In this document: positions 17,899 to 25,924 of the stretch, in pieces | How positions within the stretch are numbered: position 1 is the first letter of the stretch | Layout of the letters: the number at the start of each line of letters is the position of its first letter | Source of the DNA: Mesorhizobium onobrychidis | GTDB lineage: Bacteria > Pseudomonadota > Alphaproteobacteria > Rhizobiales > Rhizobiaceae | Assembly: GCF_024707545.1 (NCBI RefSeq) | Contig: NZ_CP062229.1 | Location: 6,863,501-6,927,500, forward strand | Reading direction: 5' to 3' | Length of the DNA stretch: 64,000 nt | Notes under the pieces: generated by a model | Database searches by the model: none | Told to the model about the DNA's origin: nothing | The model's input: only the letters and a program-made list of their open reading frames with translations | Position numbers and translations under genes: made by a program

Positions 17899-18332
17899 TG
17901 CGTAATCAGGAGCTCGACGGGCCCCTCCTTGCTCGCAATGATATGTTGCATCGCCACAAGCGTATCGGAGAGGCCGACATTCGGTTCACAGCTATGATTG
18001 ATTGCTCCGATCCGTGAGATCTCATCAGCGTTTTCGGGGCAACCGTACCAGCGCGGGTGAGCCTGATGGCCGAACTTGCCCGCCTTCGCCACATAGGCAT
18101 CGATATGATCGGCTGGATCGAGGCGGCCACCGAACCGTACAATGATTTCGCCCTTGCGGACGGACCTTATCGCGAAAAGGCCATGTCCTGTTGGGTCAAC
18201 GCTGCGCTGCATCTTGACGGCTTCTGGGGCCCATTTGCCCGCTGGGGGCAGAATCTTCTCCGGCAGTTGGACACGAAAGTACACACTTGCAGTAGGTTCT
18301 GAGTAGATCGGCCGCTTTTGTTGAGTCATCAT
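17895..18332 (-). CDS. SET-domain protein, catalytic core (frame break before post-SET)
   Basis: 145 residues with the SET core of protein lysine methyltransferases. GHGLFAIRSVRKGEIIVRFG is the N-terminal SET motif, and INHSCEPNVGLSDTLVAMQ holds the NHSxxPN pseudoknot motif that binds S-adenosylmethionine. The expected DYAM, followed by the CxCx4C post-SET cysteines, is in the next frame (DYAMTGSPAGGFSGCKCG) inside the HAD gene. One base is therefore missing around 17905, or the two are joined by frameshifting; the intact protein would be a SET-HAD fusion. Its start ATG overlaps the stop of the aminotransferase gene. A role in a metabolic operon is unexpected. The target is unknown. Confidence 0.75.
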   Translation of the reverse strand: MMTQQKRPIYSEPTASVYFRVQLPEKILPPAGKWAPEAVKMQRSVDPTGHGLFAIRSVRKGEIIVRFGGRLDPADHIDAYVAKAGKFGHQAHPRWYGCPENADEISRIGAINHSCEPNVGLSDTLVAMQHIIASKEGPVELLITQ

Positions 18333-19546
18333 CCTTGAACAAGCTCTCTGTCACGCACGACTATCGCGTCGGGGGGTATGCTGGCCTCGCACGTCTCGCT
18401 GTAAGTCCAGGTCAGCCACTCGCATAAAATCGACAAGTCATCTGCCTCGACCGTAGGCCCCGCCCATATCCGAAATCCCGGTGGCGCGTCACCATAGCTC
18501 CAGATGTCAAAAGCCGCGCCTTCGGCTTCGAGTAGACGGATCATCCCCGCAACGATTTTACCGTCGTCCTCTTTCTCGCCGGCAGCGAGCTGCTCTCGTA
18601 CAAGCCGAAGAGTAATTGAACAGGTGGAGCGTGCTGCCGGATTGGTGCAAGTCCAATCAATCCAAGGAGTAGAGTTCACCCAGTCGGCCATCACAGCATA
18701 GTTATTGGCAACCCTTTTCAGAAGCGCGGGTAGTCCGCCGCAGGCTTCGGCCCAGTCGAGCGCAGAGTGGATATCCTCGACGGCGAACATGCTGGGGGTC
18801 GAGATCGTCCGGCCGCCAAAGAACGCTTTGTTCACAGATCCGTCGGGGTTGTGCAGTCTCATGAGCCTAGCTACAGGCTTACGTCCGCCGGCTTTCAGCC
18901 GTGCCTGGGCTCGAGGCGAGAGCGCGATCATGCCATGGCCGCCTTCGCCGCCAAGCGCCTTCTGCCATGACCAGCACAGAACATCGATCCGATCGAAGTC
19001 GAAGCGCCTCGTAAAAGCTGCCGAGACGGCATCTGCGATCACAAGCCCGGCACGGTCAGCAAGAATCCAGTCGAGATCCGGTGGACAAACGCCGCTGCTG
19101 GTCCCGTTTAGCACTAGAACGATGTCGTGATTGGGGTCGATCCTGCTAGTGTTCGGAAAATCTCCGTAAGCACAAATGTGCCGCCTTTGGGGGGCAAGCG
19201 CCAACGTATCGATCTCATTTGCCCAATACTGCGAGAAGCTGTCTGACAAGAATGTCTCGACTGGAAAAGGGCCGAGTAGATTTTGTAAGGCCATGCTGCA
19301 GGCCCCAGTGCCCGAACCGGGCACGATTCCGCAGAGCCAGCTATCAGGCAGCTCTAGCAAAGAGGCCATGCGCCTGATTACCTCTCCTAGCTTTTCTGCT
19401 CCCTCGGAGCTCCGGTGACTTCGTCCAACATAGCGCAGCATAGTTGGGTGCACGCTCCAACCAGGATGTTTACGACAAGGGCCTGATGCAAACCGCGGAT
19501 CCGACGGGAGGACCGATGGTTTCACAACCGCATTTGGTAGAGTCAT
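18329..19546 (-). CDS. SerC-like class V aminotransferase
   Basis: PLP enzyme of 405 residues related to phosphoserine aminotransferase (the group of about 370-390 residues found in alphaproteobacteria). Typical features: FASGPCRKHPGWSVHP near the start, GRSHRSSEGAEKL, GIVPGSGTGACSMAL, and the PLP-binding lysine in CWSWQKALGGEGGHGMIALS. INTPSM is replaced by ISTPSM, and APPGFRIWAGPTVE lies near the C-terminus. I chose ATG 19546 because GGAGGA lies 6 bases upstream; a TTG at 19558 is an alternative. A second SerC would be redundant for serine synthesis, so it probably aminates a related keto acid made by the aldolase and dehydrogenases of the operon (inference). Confidence 0.85.
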   Translation of the reverse strand: MTLPNAVVKPSVLPSDPRFASGPCRKHPGWSVHPTMLRYVGRSHRSSEGAEKLGEVIRRMASLLELPDSWLCGIVPGSGTGACSMALQNLLGPFPVETFLSDSFSQYWANEIDTLALAPQRRHICAYGDFPNTSRIDPNHDIVLVLNGTSSGVCPPDLDWILADRAGLVIADAVSAAFTRRFDFDRIDVLCWSWQKALGGEGGHGMIALSPRAQARLKAGGRKPVARLMRLHNPDGSVNKAFFGGRTISTPSMFAVEDIHSALDWAEACGGLPALLKRVANNYAVMADWVNSTPWIDWTCTNPAARSTCSITLRLVREQLAAGEKEDDGKIVAGMIRLLEAEGAAFDIWSYGDAPPGFRIWAGPTVEADDLSILCEWLTWTYSETCEASIPPDAIVVRDRELVQG

Positions 19547-19596
19547 GGCTTCCTCCAAATTGGGAAAAAGGGGCGCCTCAACGGAGATATCTGCGA

Positions 19597-20619
19597 TCAG
19601 GCGATGTCCTGCGCCATCACCGCCGCCAGCTTTTCATTGGCAAAACTCATCCGTTCATCGGCGCGGAGGTCCGAAAGGCGCCTGATAATCGCAGCGTCAG
19701 ACAATGCCCCTCCTTCACGTAGCTTTTGAACATAGGACGGATGGATAAAGTTTGAGCCCGCGAATTGATATGCCGCGCTGCTGCCCCAGCCATACCGTTT
19801 GCGAAGCGGATCGAAGTGACGCAGGACGTGCTCGAGGAGTGCCCGTTCCTTGGATGTTTCGAGGCGAGTGAGAATCGGCAGGAGCTGCTCACTAGCCGTA
19901 TTTCCTGCCCCGCGGCCCATGCCGCCCATGGTGCAGTCTATCCAGGTCGCTCCCGCCATCGCGGCGGCCACTGAATTGACCAGTGCATATCCGCGGTTGT
20001 CATGGCCGTGGAATCCGATGTCAGGCTCAATCCGACCCGCAAACCGGTCGATAAATTCCTGAACGCGAGTCGGCTTCATAGAGCCAAAGGAATCGGCAAT
20101 ATAAAGCACGTCGATGGTGTCGATCTGCTTTACCTCCTTGAGGCACATCTCAACTTCTGCAGCATTTGCTGCATCGATCTGCATGAGATTCAAAAACACA
20201 CGGAAGCCCCTGTGAGACAACTCAGCGCAAATGTTCCGGCAGGCGGCCAAGTTGCTGTAATGCGCCGCCACGCGGACGGTCGTGATATGCCCTGGCACTA
20301 GTCCTTCCATCAGGCGGGTCACGGCAAGGGGTATAGGCAGTTCGCTCGCAAACGCATCCTTGGCATCGATCATCACGCATGCCTTGGCCAGGAGGCCAGC
20401 AGCCACCTGTTCGGCCTTAGAGCTCGTCACACTGGCGAAATATCCGTGGCTCTCAGGCTTCCCGGCGAGGCCCAGCTCGACCATGCGCACTGGGAGAGTG
20501 TTGATAGTGGCGACATAGTCCGACACCAGTTCCGGCGCGAAATCCCAACCTGTGTAGTAGCCACCGTCGCGCAAGGTGCAGTCTAGGAAGTTCACGTCAT
20601 CTGGCATTGTGCTTAACAT
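19597..20619 (-). CDS. DRE-TIM (HMGL-like) aldolase
   Basis: 340 residues with the HMG-CoA-lyase-like TIM barrel used by 4-hydroxy-2-oxovalerate aldolase and homocitrate/isopropylmalate synthases. The barrel begins FLDCTLRDGGYYTGWDF, where R-D of LRDGG is the catalytic signature. The metal-binding histidines are in GFHGHDNRGYALVNS, and MGGMGRGAGNTASEQLLPIL is the glycine-rich C-terminal motif. The start ATG 20619 has GGAGGAGG upstream; the longer start at 20655 lacks a site. It lacks the C-terminal regulatory domain of the synthases. It probably joins or cleaves a 2-keto acid and an aldehyde. Exact substrates cannot be read from sequence. Confidence 0.8.
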   Translation of the reverse strand: MLSTMPDDVNFLDCTLRDGGYYTGWDFAPELVSDYVATINTLPVRMVELGLAGKPESHGYFASVTSSKAEQVAAGLLAKACVMIDAKDAFASELPIPLAVTRLMEGLVPGHITTVRVAAHYSNLAACRNICAELSHRGFRVFLNLMQIDAANAAEVEMCLKEVKQIDTIDVLYIADSFGSMKPTRVQEFIDRFAGRIEPDIGFHGHDNRGYALVNSVAAAMAGATWIDCTMGGMGRGAGNTASEQLLPILTRLETSKERALLEHVLRHFDPLRKRYGWGSSAAYQFAGSNFIHPSYVQKLREGGALSDAAIIRRLSDLRADERMSFANEKLAAVMAQDIA

Positions 20620-20661
20620 TGCCCAGCCTCCTCCAAATTCATAACATCGAAGCATCCTGCA

Positions 20662-21468
20662 TCAGCTCGCTGCGTAGCCCCCATCGACATAAAGAATTTC
20701 GCCTGTTACGAACGATGCAGCTGGGCCTGCGAGGAAAATGTACGGCCCGAAATACTCGGACAAATTGCCGCGGCGTCGCATCGGAGTGAGTTCCATTGCG
20801 CGGCGCTGATAAGGGCTATCGAGATTAGGATGCACCCCATCCATGAAGTTGTTGATGAATCCAGGGGCGACGGCGTTTACACGAATACCCCTATTGGCCC
20901 ATTCTACCGCCATGGTGCGCGTCAGTTGATTGACGCCACCCTTGCTCGCAGCATAGACAGCCAGGCCCGGTATGCCGAGCGAACTGGCGACCGAAGAAGT
21001 CATGATGATGCTGCCGCCGCCTTGATCCAGCATTGCTTGGGCGGCAAACTTGGCACAATAGTAATAGCCACGCAGATTGGTATCGACAATTTCGTCCCAT
21101 TCCGGCTCTTCATATGAATGCGCTGGTTTAATGATGTCGGTACCTGCGTTGCAGATCATCACATCGATCTGCCCAAACCGGTCGACCGTGCTACTGATCA
21201 GTGCCTTGCAATCGTCGTGCGACCGCACATCAGCGCGGATAGCCGTCACGTTGATTCCTTGGCCCGCAAGTTCGACCTCTGCTTCGGTCAGCTCTTCAAT
21301 ATTGTGCGAGGAAAGGACTATCTTCGCGCCCAACCGTCCGAAGCAGGTGGCGAGCGACTTCCCTAGACCGCGGCTCGAGCCTGAAATGCAGACTACCTTG
21401 CCATCAATTCCGAAGAGCTCCTGGTATCCTTCTTCATCAATTGCAGAATTACGCTTTGTATCAGACAT
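20662..21468 (-). CDS. SDR-family oxidoreductase (canonical)
   Basis: 268-residue short-chain dehydrogenase/reductase. The cofactor motif TGxxxGxG appears as SGSSRGLG (about residues 30-37), followed by NAG in CNAGTD, the catalytic Ser in MTSSVASSLG and Tyr-Lys in YAASKGG, and the C-terminal GEILYVDGGY. All catalytic residues are present. It closely resembles gluconate-5-dehydrogenase and 3-oxoacyl-reductase type SDRs. It lies 33 bases after the upstream gene and 42 bases before the aldolase, clearly in the same operon, so it likely reduces or oxidises a hydroxy/keto group of the same intermediate. Confidence 0.85.
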   Translation of the reverse strand: MSDTKRNSAIDEEGYQELFGIDGKVVCISGSSRGLGKSLATCFGRLGAKIVLSSHNIEELTEAEVELAGQGINVTAIRADVRSHDDCKALISSTVDRFGQIDVMICNAGTDIIKPAHSYEEPEWDEIVDTNLRGYYYCAKFAAQAMLDQGGGSIIMTSSVASSLGIPGLAVYAASKGGVNQLTRTMAVEWANRGIRVNAVAPGFINNFMDGVHPNLDSPYQRRAMELTPMRRRGNLSEYFGPYIFLAGPAASFVTGEILYVDGGYAAS

Positions 21469-21501
21469 AATAGATTACCTACTCCACCTATGATTTTCAC
21501 T

Positions 21502-22038
21502 TTAGTTCAAGTCAATATCAGCGTGATGTAAATCACAAGCGATGCTCGCGGCTGCAAAGTAAATACCTTGGAAAGCCCATACCCTGTTTTGAAGATAGTC
21601 CCCCTTGAAGTTCCCAAATGTTGCGCGGAACCTTAGAAAGAAAAAGACATTGGCGATCGCGAATATAGTCGTAGCGTTCTCAAGCGTGGCCGGCTTGATG
21701 ACGTAGGCCGGGATCAAGCCATAGACTGCGTAGAAGGCCAGACCGAAGCAAATTGCCGCCAGCTGTAGCATCAATGCATTGTCCTTAAGCGCGATAAACG
21801 CGCCACCCGCCGTGAGCACACCATAGTAGAAGAAGAAATTGCGAAACTCCTTCGTTGTCCCAGTCTGGCTCATTTCGAACTCCACAACCGCCATCGTCGG
21901 TCGGTGGGCGGAGTAATTTTCAAGCGTCAGGAGACTAAAAGGGAAGGTGAGCTCCTGCTCAGGACGATCGCGAATACGCGCATGTGCGATTGAACGGCCA
22001 AGATCGATGGCGGTCATGTTTGCGTTAGCTTCGTTCAT
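21502..22038 (-). CDS. Unknown small membrane protein in the operon
   Basis: 178 residues with no family I recognise. The first ~75 residues are soluble (NMTAIDLGRSIAHARIRD, LTLENYSAHRPTMAVVEFEM). After this come three or four hydrophobic stretches: FFFYYGVLTAGGAFIAL, LMLQLAAICFGLAFYAVYGL, ATTIFAIANVFFFLRF and a weaker one near FQGIYFAAASIACDL. Short polar loops separate them. It sits between two SDR genes, 26 bases after one and 33 before the other. Possibly an exporter component or a membrane-bound accessory enzyme; nothing in the sequence decides this. Confidence 0.6.
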   Translation of the reverse strand: MNEANANMTAIDLGRSIAHARIRDRPEQELTFPFSLLTLENYSAHRPTMAVVEFEMSQTGTTKEFRNFFFYYGVLTAGGAFIALKDNALMLQLAAICFGLAFYAVYGLIPAYVIKPATLENATTIFAIANVFFFLRFRATFGNFKGDYLQNRVWAFQGIYFAAASIACDLHHADIDLN

Positions 22039-22064
22039 GTGTCGGCTCCTAGTGCGACGATTGT

Positions 22065-22829
22065 TCAGACGGTTGCACTCAGCCCACCATCGATGACGAT
22101 CAGGGCGCCGCTGACATAGGCCGCGCGGGCGCTGGCCAAGAATGCAGCAACTGCTGCGAATTCCGAGGGATCGCCAAGGCGGCGGGCCGGGGTCCTATCC
22201 TCGAGCGCACGGATGGCTTCGGCGTGGTCGCCAAGGCGATTGGCTTCGTGAATCGCGGTGCTGTGTGCTCCAGGAGCGAGCACGTTTACGGTGATGCTCT
22301 CCCCCGACAATTCTTGTACGAGCGTCTGGCAGTAGGGCACTAGCCCTGCTCGTGCGACACCCGACAGCGCGAAATGTACTGGGGTCCGTACAATAGCCTC
22401 GGAAGCGAGCATCAATATTCGCCCCGCCCGCGAGCGCCGCAGATACGGCAAGGCAGCCGTAACTAGATTTATCGAAGGTAAAAGCACTCGGTCAAACGCA
22501 TCGTCGAAATCCTTAGGCGTCATGGCCGAGGGTGGCCCGGCAGAAACGCCGCCGCAATTTGTCACCAAGATGTCGATACCCCGAAAATGCTCTGCTGTTT
22601 CGGCAACCCAAGCTGCTGCATCCGCGCAGTCAGTTACATCGGTCGCGCGCGCCAGTACTTCGGCGCCTGTGCTGCGCAACCGATCCACTGCTCCTTCTAG
22701 CCGCCCCGGATCCCGTCCACAGATAGACAGGCGGCAGCCTTCGTTGGCTAACTCCTCGGCCGTGGCCAAACCTAAGCCGCTGGAGGCAGCCGCGACCATT
22801 GCCACCTTGCCGTTTAGCCCTAAATCCAT
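22065..22829 (-). CDS. SDR-family protein lacking the YxxxK pair (first gene of operon)
   Basis: 254 residues. Rossmann motif AAASSGLGLA near residue 15, NCGG instead of NNAG, a Ser in LASEAIVRTP, and the SDR C-terminal segment ALIVIDGGLSATV. Where Tyr-x-x-x-Lys is expected the sequence reads HFALSGVARAG, so both catalytic residues are absent, as in the divergent 3-oxoacyl-reductase-like subgroup that has LSNxxRA here. GGGGG lies 6-10 bases before the ATG, and a sigma-54 promoter motif is centred 62 bases upstream. It may use another proton donor or serve a structural role. Confidence 0.8.
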   Translation of the reverse strand: MDLGLNGKVAMVAAASSGLGLATAEELANEGCRLSICGRDPGRLEGAVDRLRSTGAEVLARATDVTDCADAAAWVAETAEHFRGIDILVTNCGGVSAGPPSAMTPKDFDDAFDRVLLPSINLVTAALPYLRRSRAGRILMLASEAIVRTPVHFALSGVARAGLVPYCQTLVQELSGESITVNVLAPGAHSTAIHEANRLGDHAEAIRALEDRTPARRLGDPSEFAAVAAFLASARAAYVSGALIVIDGGLSATV

Positions 22830-22883
22830 TTTTTACCCCCAATTAACATCACCGCGCTTCTTGGCACCGTTGCAGACAGCCGA

Positions 22884-22898
22884 GCATGTACCGTGCCA
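22884..22898 (-). promoter_or_regulatory. Sigma-54 (RpoN) promoter of the 22.8-16.8 kb operon
   Basis: On the minus strand the sequence is TGGCACGGTACATGC, against the consensus TGGCACG-N4-TTGC. The GG and GC dinucleotides are exactly 10 bases apart, and only one consensus base differs. Transcription would begin near 22870, leaving a leader of about 40 bases with a GGGGG ribosome-binding site. I looked upstream (22950-23100) for the NifA site TGT-N10-ACA and did not find an exact one, so the activator is unknown. Confidence 0.75.
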
Positions 22899-23788
22899 AA
22901 CGAAACAATCCTTTCAAAACAGTATGATAGCCCTGCGGATAAAACTTCGGCTTGCTATGCCGGGCATGATGATGACACAAATGTACGGAATCCCCCTTCC
23001 GATAGGTGACCGGTCGCCTGCCGGTCATGAAGACGGACCTGGGTAAGCAACCTGAAGCTAAAGCTTTTACCGCGAATTAGTCGTGTACAACATCGACCGC
23101 AGCGTCCTCACGACGCACTGGGCGGCGGCGTGCCGCTCGACCGCAACCAAGCTTCGCCGCGCCAGTATCACGACCCGTCGAGCCAGAAAAACGCCTAGGG
23201 CGATCTTCTGCGTCGCGTGCAGCAGCATGGCTTCGTCTCCATTCTTGGCCGCACCATGCGTTTGTGCAGGGCCTTCGCAGGACAATCCGTCGCCTTCAGG
23301 CCAACCGCCACAGACGGCGTCTTCGACGCCTGGTTCAGACATCAGAAAATAGAAAATGCATTGGGGCGATAGCATGCAAAACTGTTCGCAATGTCCTCGC
23401 ACACCTGTTCACGATGTCCCGCTCCAAACACGGAGGAGGCGCGGTGGTGAGCCACTTCGAATGGGTGAAGAATCTGACCCACATCTCTATCGGCTTGATG
23501 GAAGGCGGCGGAGGGAGCGACGAAACCAGACAATCGCCAGAGCGCTCGAGCGGATGATAGGCAGGCCGTTTCCAGCCGATATGCGCGACGAATTTCTTGA
23601 AGGGGCGCCGAAATCGGTCTCGGGCGGTCCGCTTATGACGACGTCATACGTAGCATACGTAGCACTTGGGGCTGTATGCACCAACCTCCTTGAGGAGCAG
23701 CCGGAACTCGGCGACTGCTGATAAACTAGCGGGCCGCGCGATTGGATGGTAATAGGATGACGAGAATTGCGGCTTGCGGCCTCAGCGT
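22899..23788. other. Long stretch without a recognised gene
   Basis: Open frames on both strands are present but show no family motif. The plus-strand frame ending at 23721 ([20 protein letters not shown]) is the only one that looks protein-like, and I could not identify it. The left end should contain the enhancer site for the sigma-54 promoter. Confidence 0.35.
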
Positions 23789-24003
23789 TAACGGCCTTCA
23801 GCGTTTTCAAGGATGTTTTGCGGCGACGAGAGACATATGGTAAGCCTTCCTCCTCGAACCACTTCTCCACCACGCCATTGTTGATCGAGGCGGCGTAGCG
23901 CCAGGAGCGCATACCGAAGCCGAGATTGTCCGTGGCGACCAGCATGCCCGGCTGGCGCGTGAACTCGCCCGAGCCGTCCGGGATGAGCTTGATGCGTTGC
24001 ATC
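23789..24003 (-). pseudogene. Peroxiredoxin C-terminal fragment
   Basis: Reads [20 protein letters not shown], then [20 protein letters not shown] and [10 protein letters not shown], and after a frameshift [13 protein letters not shown]. This is the C-terminal third of a Prx5/AhpC-like peroxiredoxin, without the peroxidatic cysteine. It is fused at 24003 to the first 16 codons ([16 protein letters not shown]) of an aminotransferase gene, the same start that is found intact at 27892, so a rearrangement joined unrelated genes here. Confidence 0.75.
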
Positions 24004-24041
24004 GGCTGCCGGTTTCGACAGCAAGATTTGCGGTAGCGTCG

Positions 24042-24749
24042 TCATAGCCTCGGTTCCTCTGGTGCGCTGGTCTTCTCGGGCACCTGGAAGACCCAATAGT
24101 GCGCGTCCTCCTCGGCGACGTATCTGCCGTTCCTTAGACACTGTGCCGGTATAAGGACGCCCTCATCCTGCAGACGCCGCACATGGTCTTCAAAGGATGT
24201 CGTCTCCGCATAGCTCTTGCGGGTGCTTGCAATGACGAAGCCGTTCGGGCGGGTGACGCGAGCCAGCTCGCGCAACCCATCCGGCCGGACGTGTCCGAGC
24301 GTGAGGACGCCGCAGCAGACGGTTAGGTCATAGCTCGCGCTGGAGTAGTCGGAGAGCTGCCCGTTAAGGTCGACATCGCCTCGGGCATGGCGGTAGACGC
24401 CGGTTTGCCGGGCCTTTTCGGCCATCTCTTCGGAGAGATCGAACCCGTCAATCAACCGGAAGCCGAGGCGTTCCAGTTCCACGCCGACGAGCCCTGTTCC
24501 GCAGCCAGCGTCCAGGATTGCGATGGCATTTCGCTGCCCGGCCAAATAGGCTGTCTGCACGGCGCCTGCCAGTTCCGCCACGATCATCGGCCCGCAGTAC
24601 CCGACGCGGGCCTGATCCAAGTCGAAGGCACTCGCCCATCCGCGATATAAGTGGGCCAAGCGACCGGCGTCGCCATCGAGGGCATGGGATGCCTTCATGC
24701 GCTCTCGTGCGGCTTGCTCCGGTGCTGTCTGCTGATCCAGGGTGTTCAT
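24042..24749 (-). CDS. Class I SAM-dependent methyltransferase
   Basis: 235 residues. Motif I is AILDAGCGTGLVGVELERLG; the acidic residue of strand beta-2 is in DGFDLSEEMAEKAR. YDLTVCCGVLTLGHVRPDGL and ELARVTRPNGFVIASTR are the post-I and motif III regions of the UbiE/Methyltransf_11/25 type. GGAAAC-type sequence upstream is only a weak ribosome-binding site. Its stop overlaps the start ATG of a truncated aminotransferase gene. The C-terminal two thirds recur in inverted orientation at 27415-27891. Substrate unknown; an adjacent aminotransferase suggests a small amine or acid. Confidence 0.8.
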   Translation of the reverse strand: MNTLDQQTAPEQAARERMKASHALDGDAGRLAHLYRGWASAFDLDQARVGYCGPMIVAELAGAVQTAYLAGQRNAIAILDAGCGTGLVGVELERLGFRLIDGFDLSEEMAEKARQTGVYRHARGDVDLNGQLSDYSSASYDLTVCCGVLTLGHVRPDGLRELARVTRPNGFVIASTRKSYAETTSFEDHVRRLQDEGVLIPAQCLRNGRYVAEEDAHYWVFQVPEKTSAPEEPRL

Positions 24750-25199
24750 AACAGTTTCCTCCGTGTAAGGGCAGATGGGTGCGGCACTGCATTCATGGGC
24801 GCAATGGCCGCGGCTGAAGCCACGAACTGTTCCTTGCCACTATGCGGAGCATGGTTGTTTGACCATGCGAAGGCGTCTAGACACAAAGTAATCACGTCGA
24901 CGTCCTCTAGCGGAAACATATGTCCACCCTCTCGGCTTGATCCGCCCGGCGGGTCAGCAATTCCTGACCTGGCTGCTGCCGGTCTGCATCGACGCTCTCC
25001 ACGATAAGCCATCGACGCTCCCAAGAGGGGTAGCAGAAAAAGACGATCTGGAATTCTCAGGAGCGACTGTACCAGCGGCATGCGCGAGCAAAAAGATGAT
25101 TTTTCAGATTTTATATTAAGTTGCGTTATAATTTTGAGACATACTTCATATTTCTACTTAATCTTCCGAAAATACCCCGACATACGTCGGCAACAACAC
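24750..25199. other. No gene recognised
   Basis: Upstream region of the leftward methyltransferase gene followed by sequence without a recognisable product. From about 25090 the DNA becomes AT-rich (TTTTCAGATTTTATATTAAG). Confidence 0.35.
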
Positions 25200-25239
25200 T
25201 GTAAGAAGACTTCCGCGTGACGACGTCGTATTGAGCATC

Positions 25240-25850
25240 TGGGTTCGCTCTGCGGCGGACAGGTGGCGGCGCGGCGTCTTTTTCACCGCGGCTCTGTCTG
25301 GACTTGTGAACGCGCTGGGGCTTCGCCTTATAGCGGGTTCCGGCATAATAACGGGTTCCGGCATAGCCACTCAGCACATGCTAGCACTCCAGCGCGCGGC
25401 GGATGCGGCCGTCATCGGCGCTCTCGTGGACAAAGCCGCCGGAGAACCGTGTTGCCGGGCGTCCGAAGATGTAACCGACGCCGTTGTCCTCCCACTATGC
25501 CATGGCTTGCGTCGACTTAATGGCATCGCCCCGTACCAGCATACGGGTGGTCGGCCGGCGCAGATGCGCCGCGCGAGACGGCGCAGATGGCCGCGGATTT
25601 CCTTGGCCGTCAAAAAGAGCAGGCGGCCGGCGGCGTGATAGACATGGATCGGCAGGAAGCAGCGCTCGTGATATGAGCGTTGAAGAGCGACTGCTGCTGA
25701 AAGCCGTGAACGACACATCGAGCGTGTGTCGATGTCGAGCGTCACCGTCTCGGGGGGCGCGACAATAGCTCGACAGCCACAGTCGACCAGCACATCGCCG
25801 AGTTGGATGAGGGTCTTGAGGTCGGGCAGGTTCCCTGACGGCGCCAATCG
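25240..25850 (-). pseudogene. IS1380-family transposase remnant
   Basis: Frame-shifting translation gives LKTLIQLGDVLVDCGCRAIV, APPETVTLDID with a catalytic aspartate, then ERCFLPIHVYHAAGRLLFL and KEIRGHLRRLARRI. These are the ordered motifs of the IS1380 DDE domain. Several frameshifts and loss of both ends leave only a remnant. Confidence 0.6.
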
Positions 25851-25924
25851 TGCATGCCGGGGATGGCTTTACCACTGCGACCGCGGATGTGCCGTTGTCG
25901 GCAGGCGGCGAAAAGGGTGCCAGA

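Noticed and set aside
16792..22829. Operon as a serine or pyridoxal-phosphate biosynthesis locus because of the SerC homologue
   Set aside because: None of SerA, SerB, PdxA or PdxJ is present, and the aldolase and SET protein do not fit either pathway.
22950..23100. NifA upstream activator sequence for the sigma-54 promoter
   Set aside because: No exact TGT-N10-ACA was found in this interval; near-matches were not counted.
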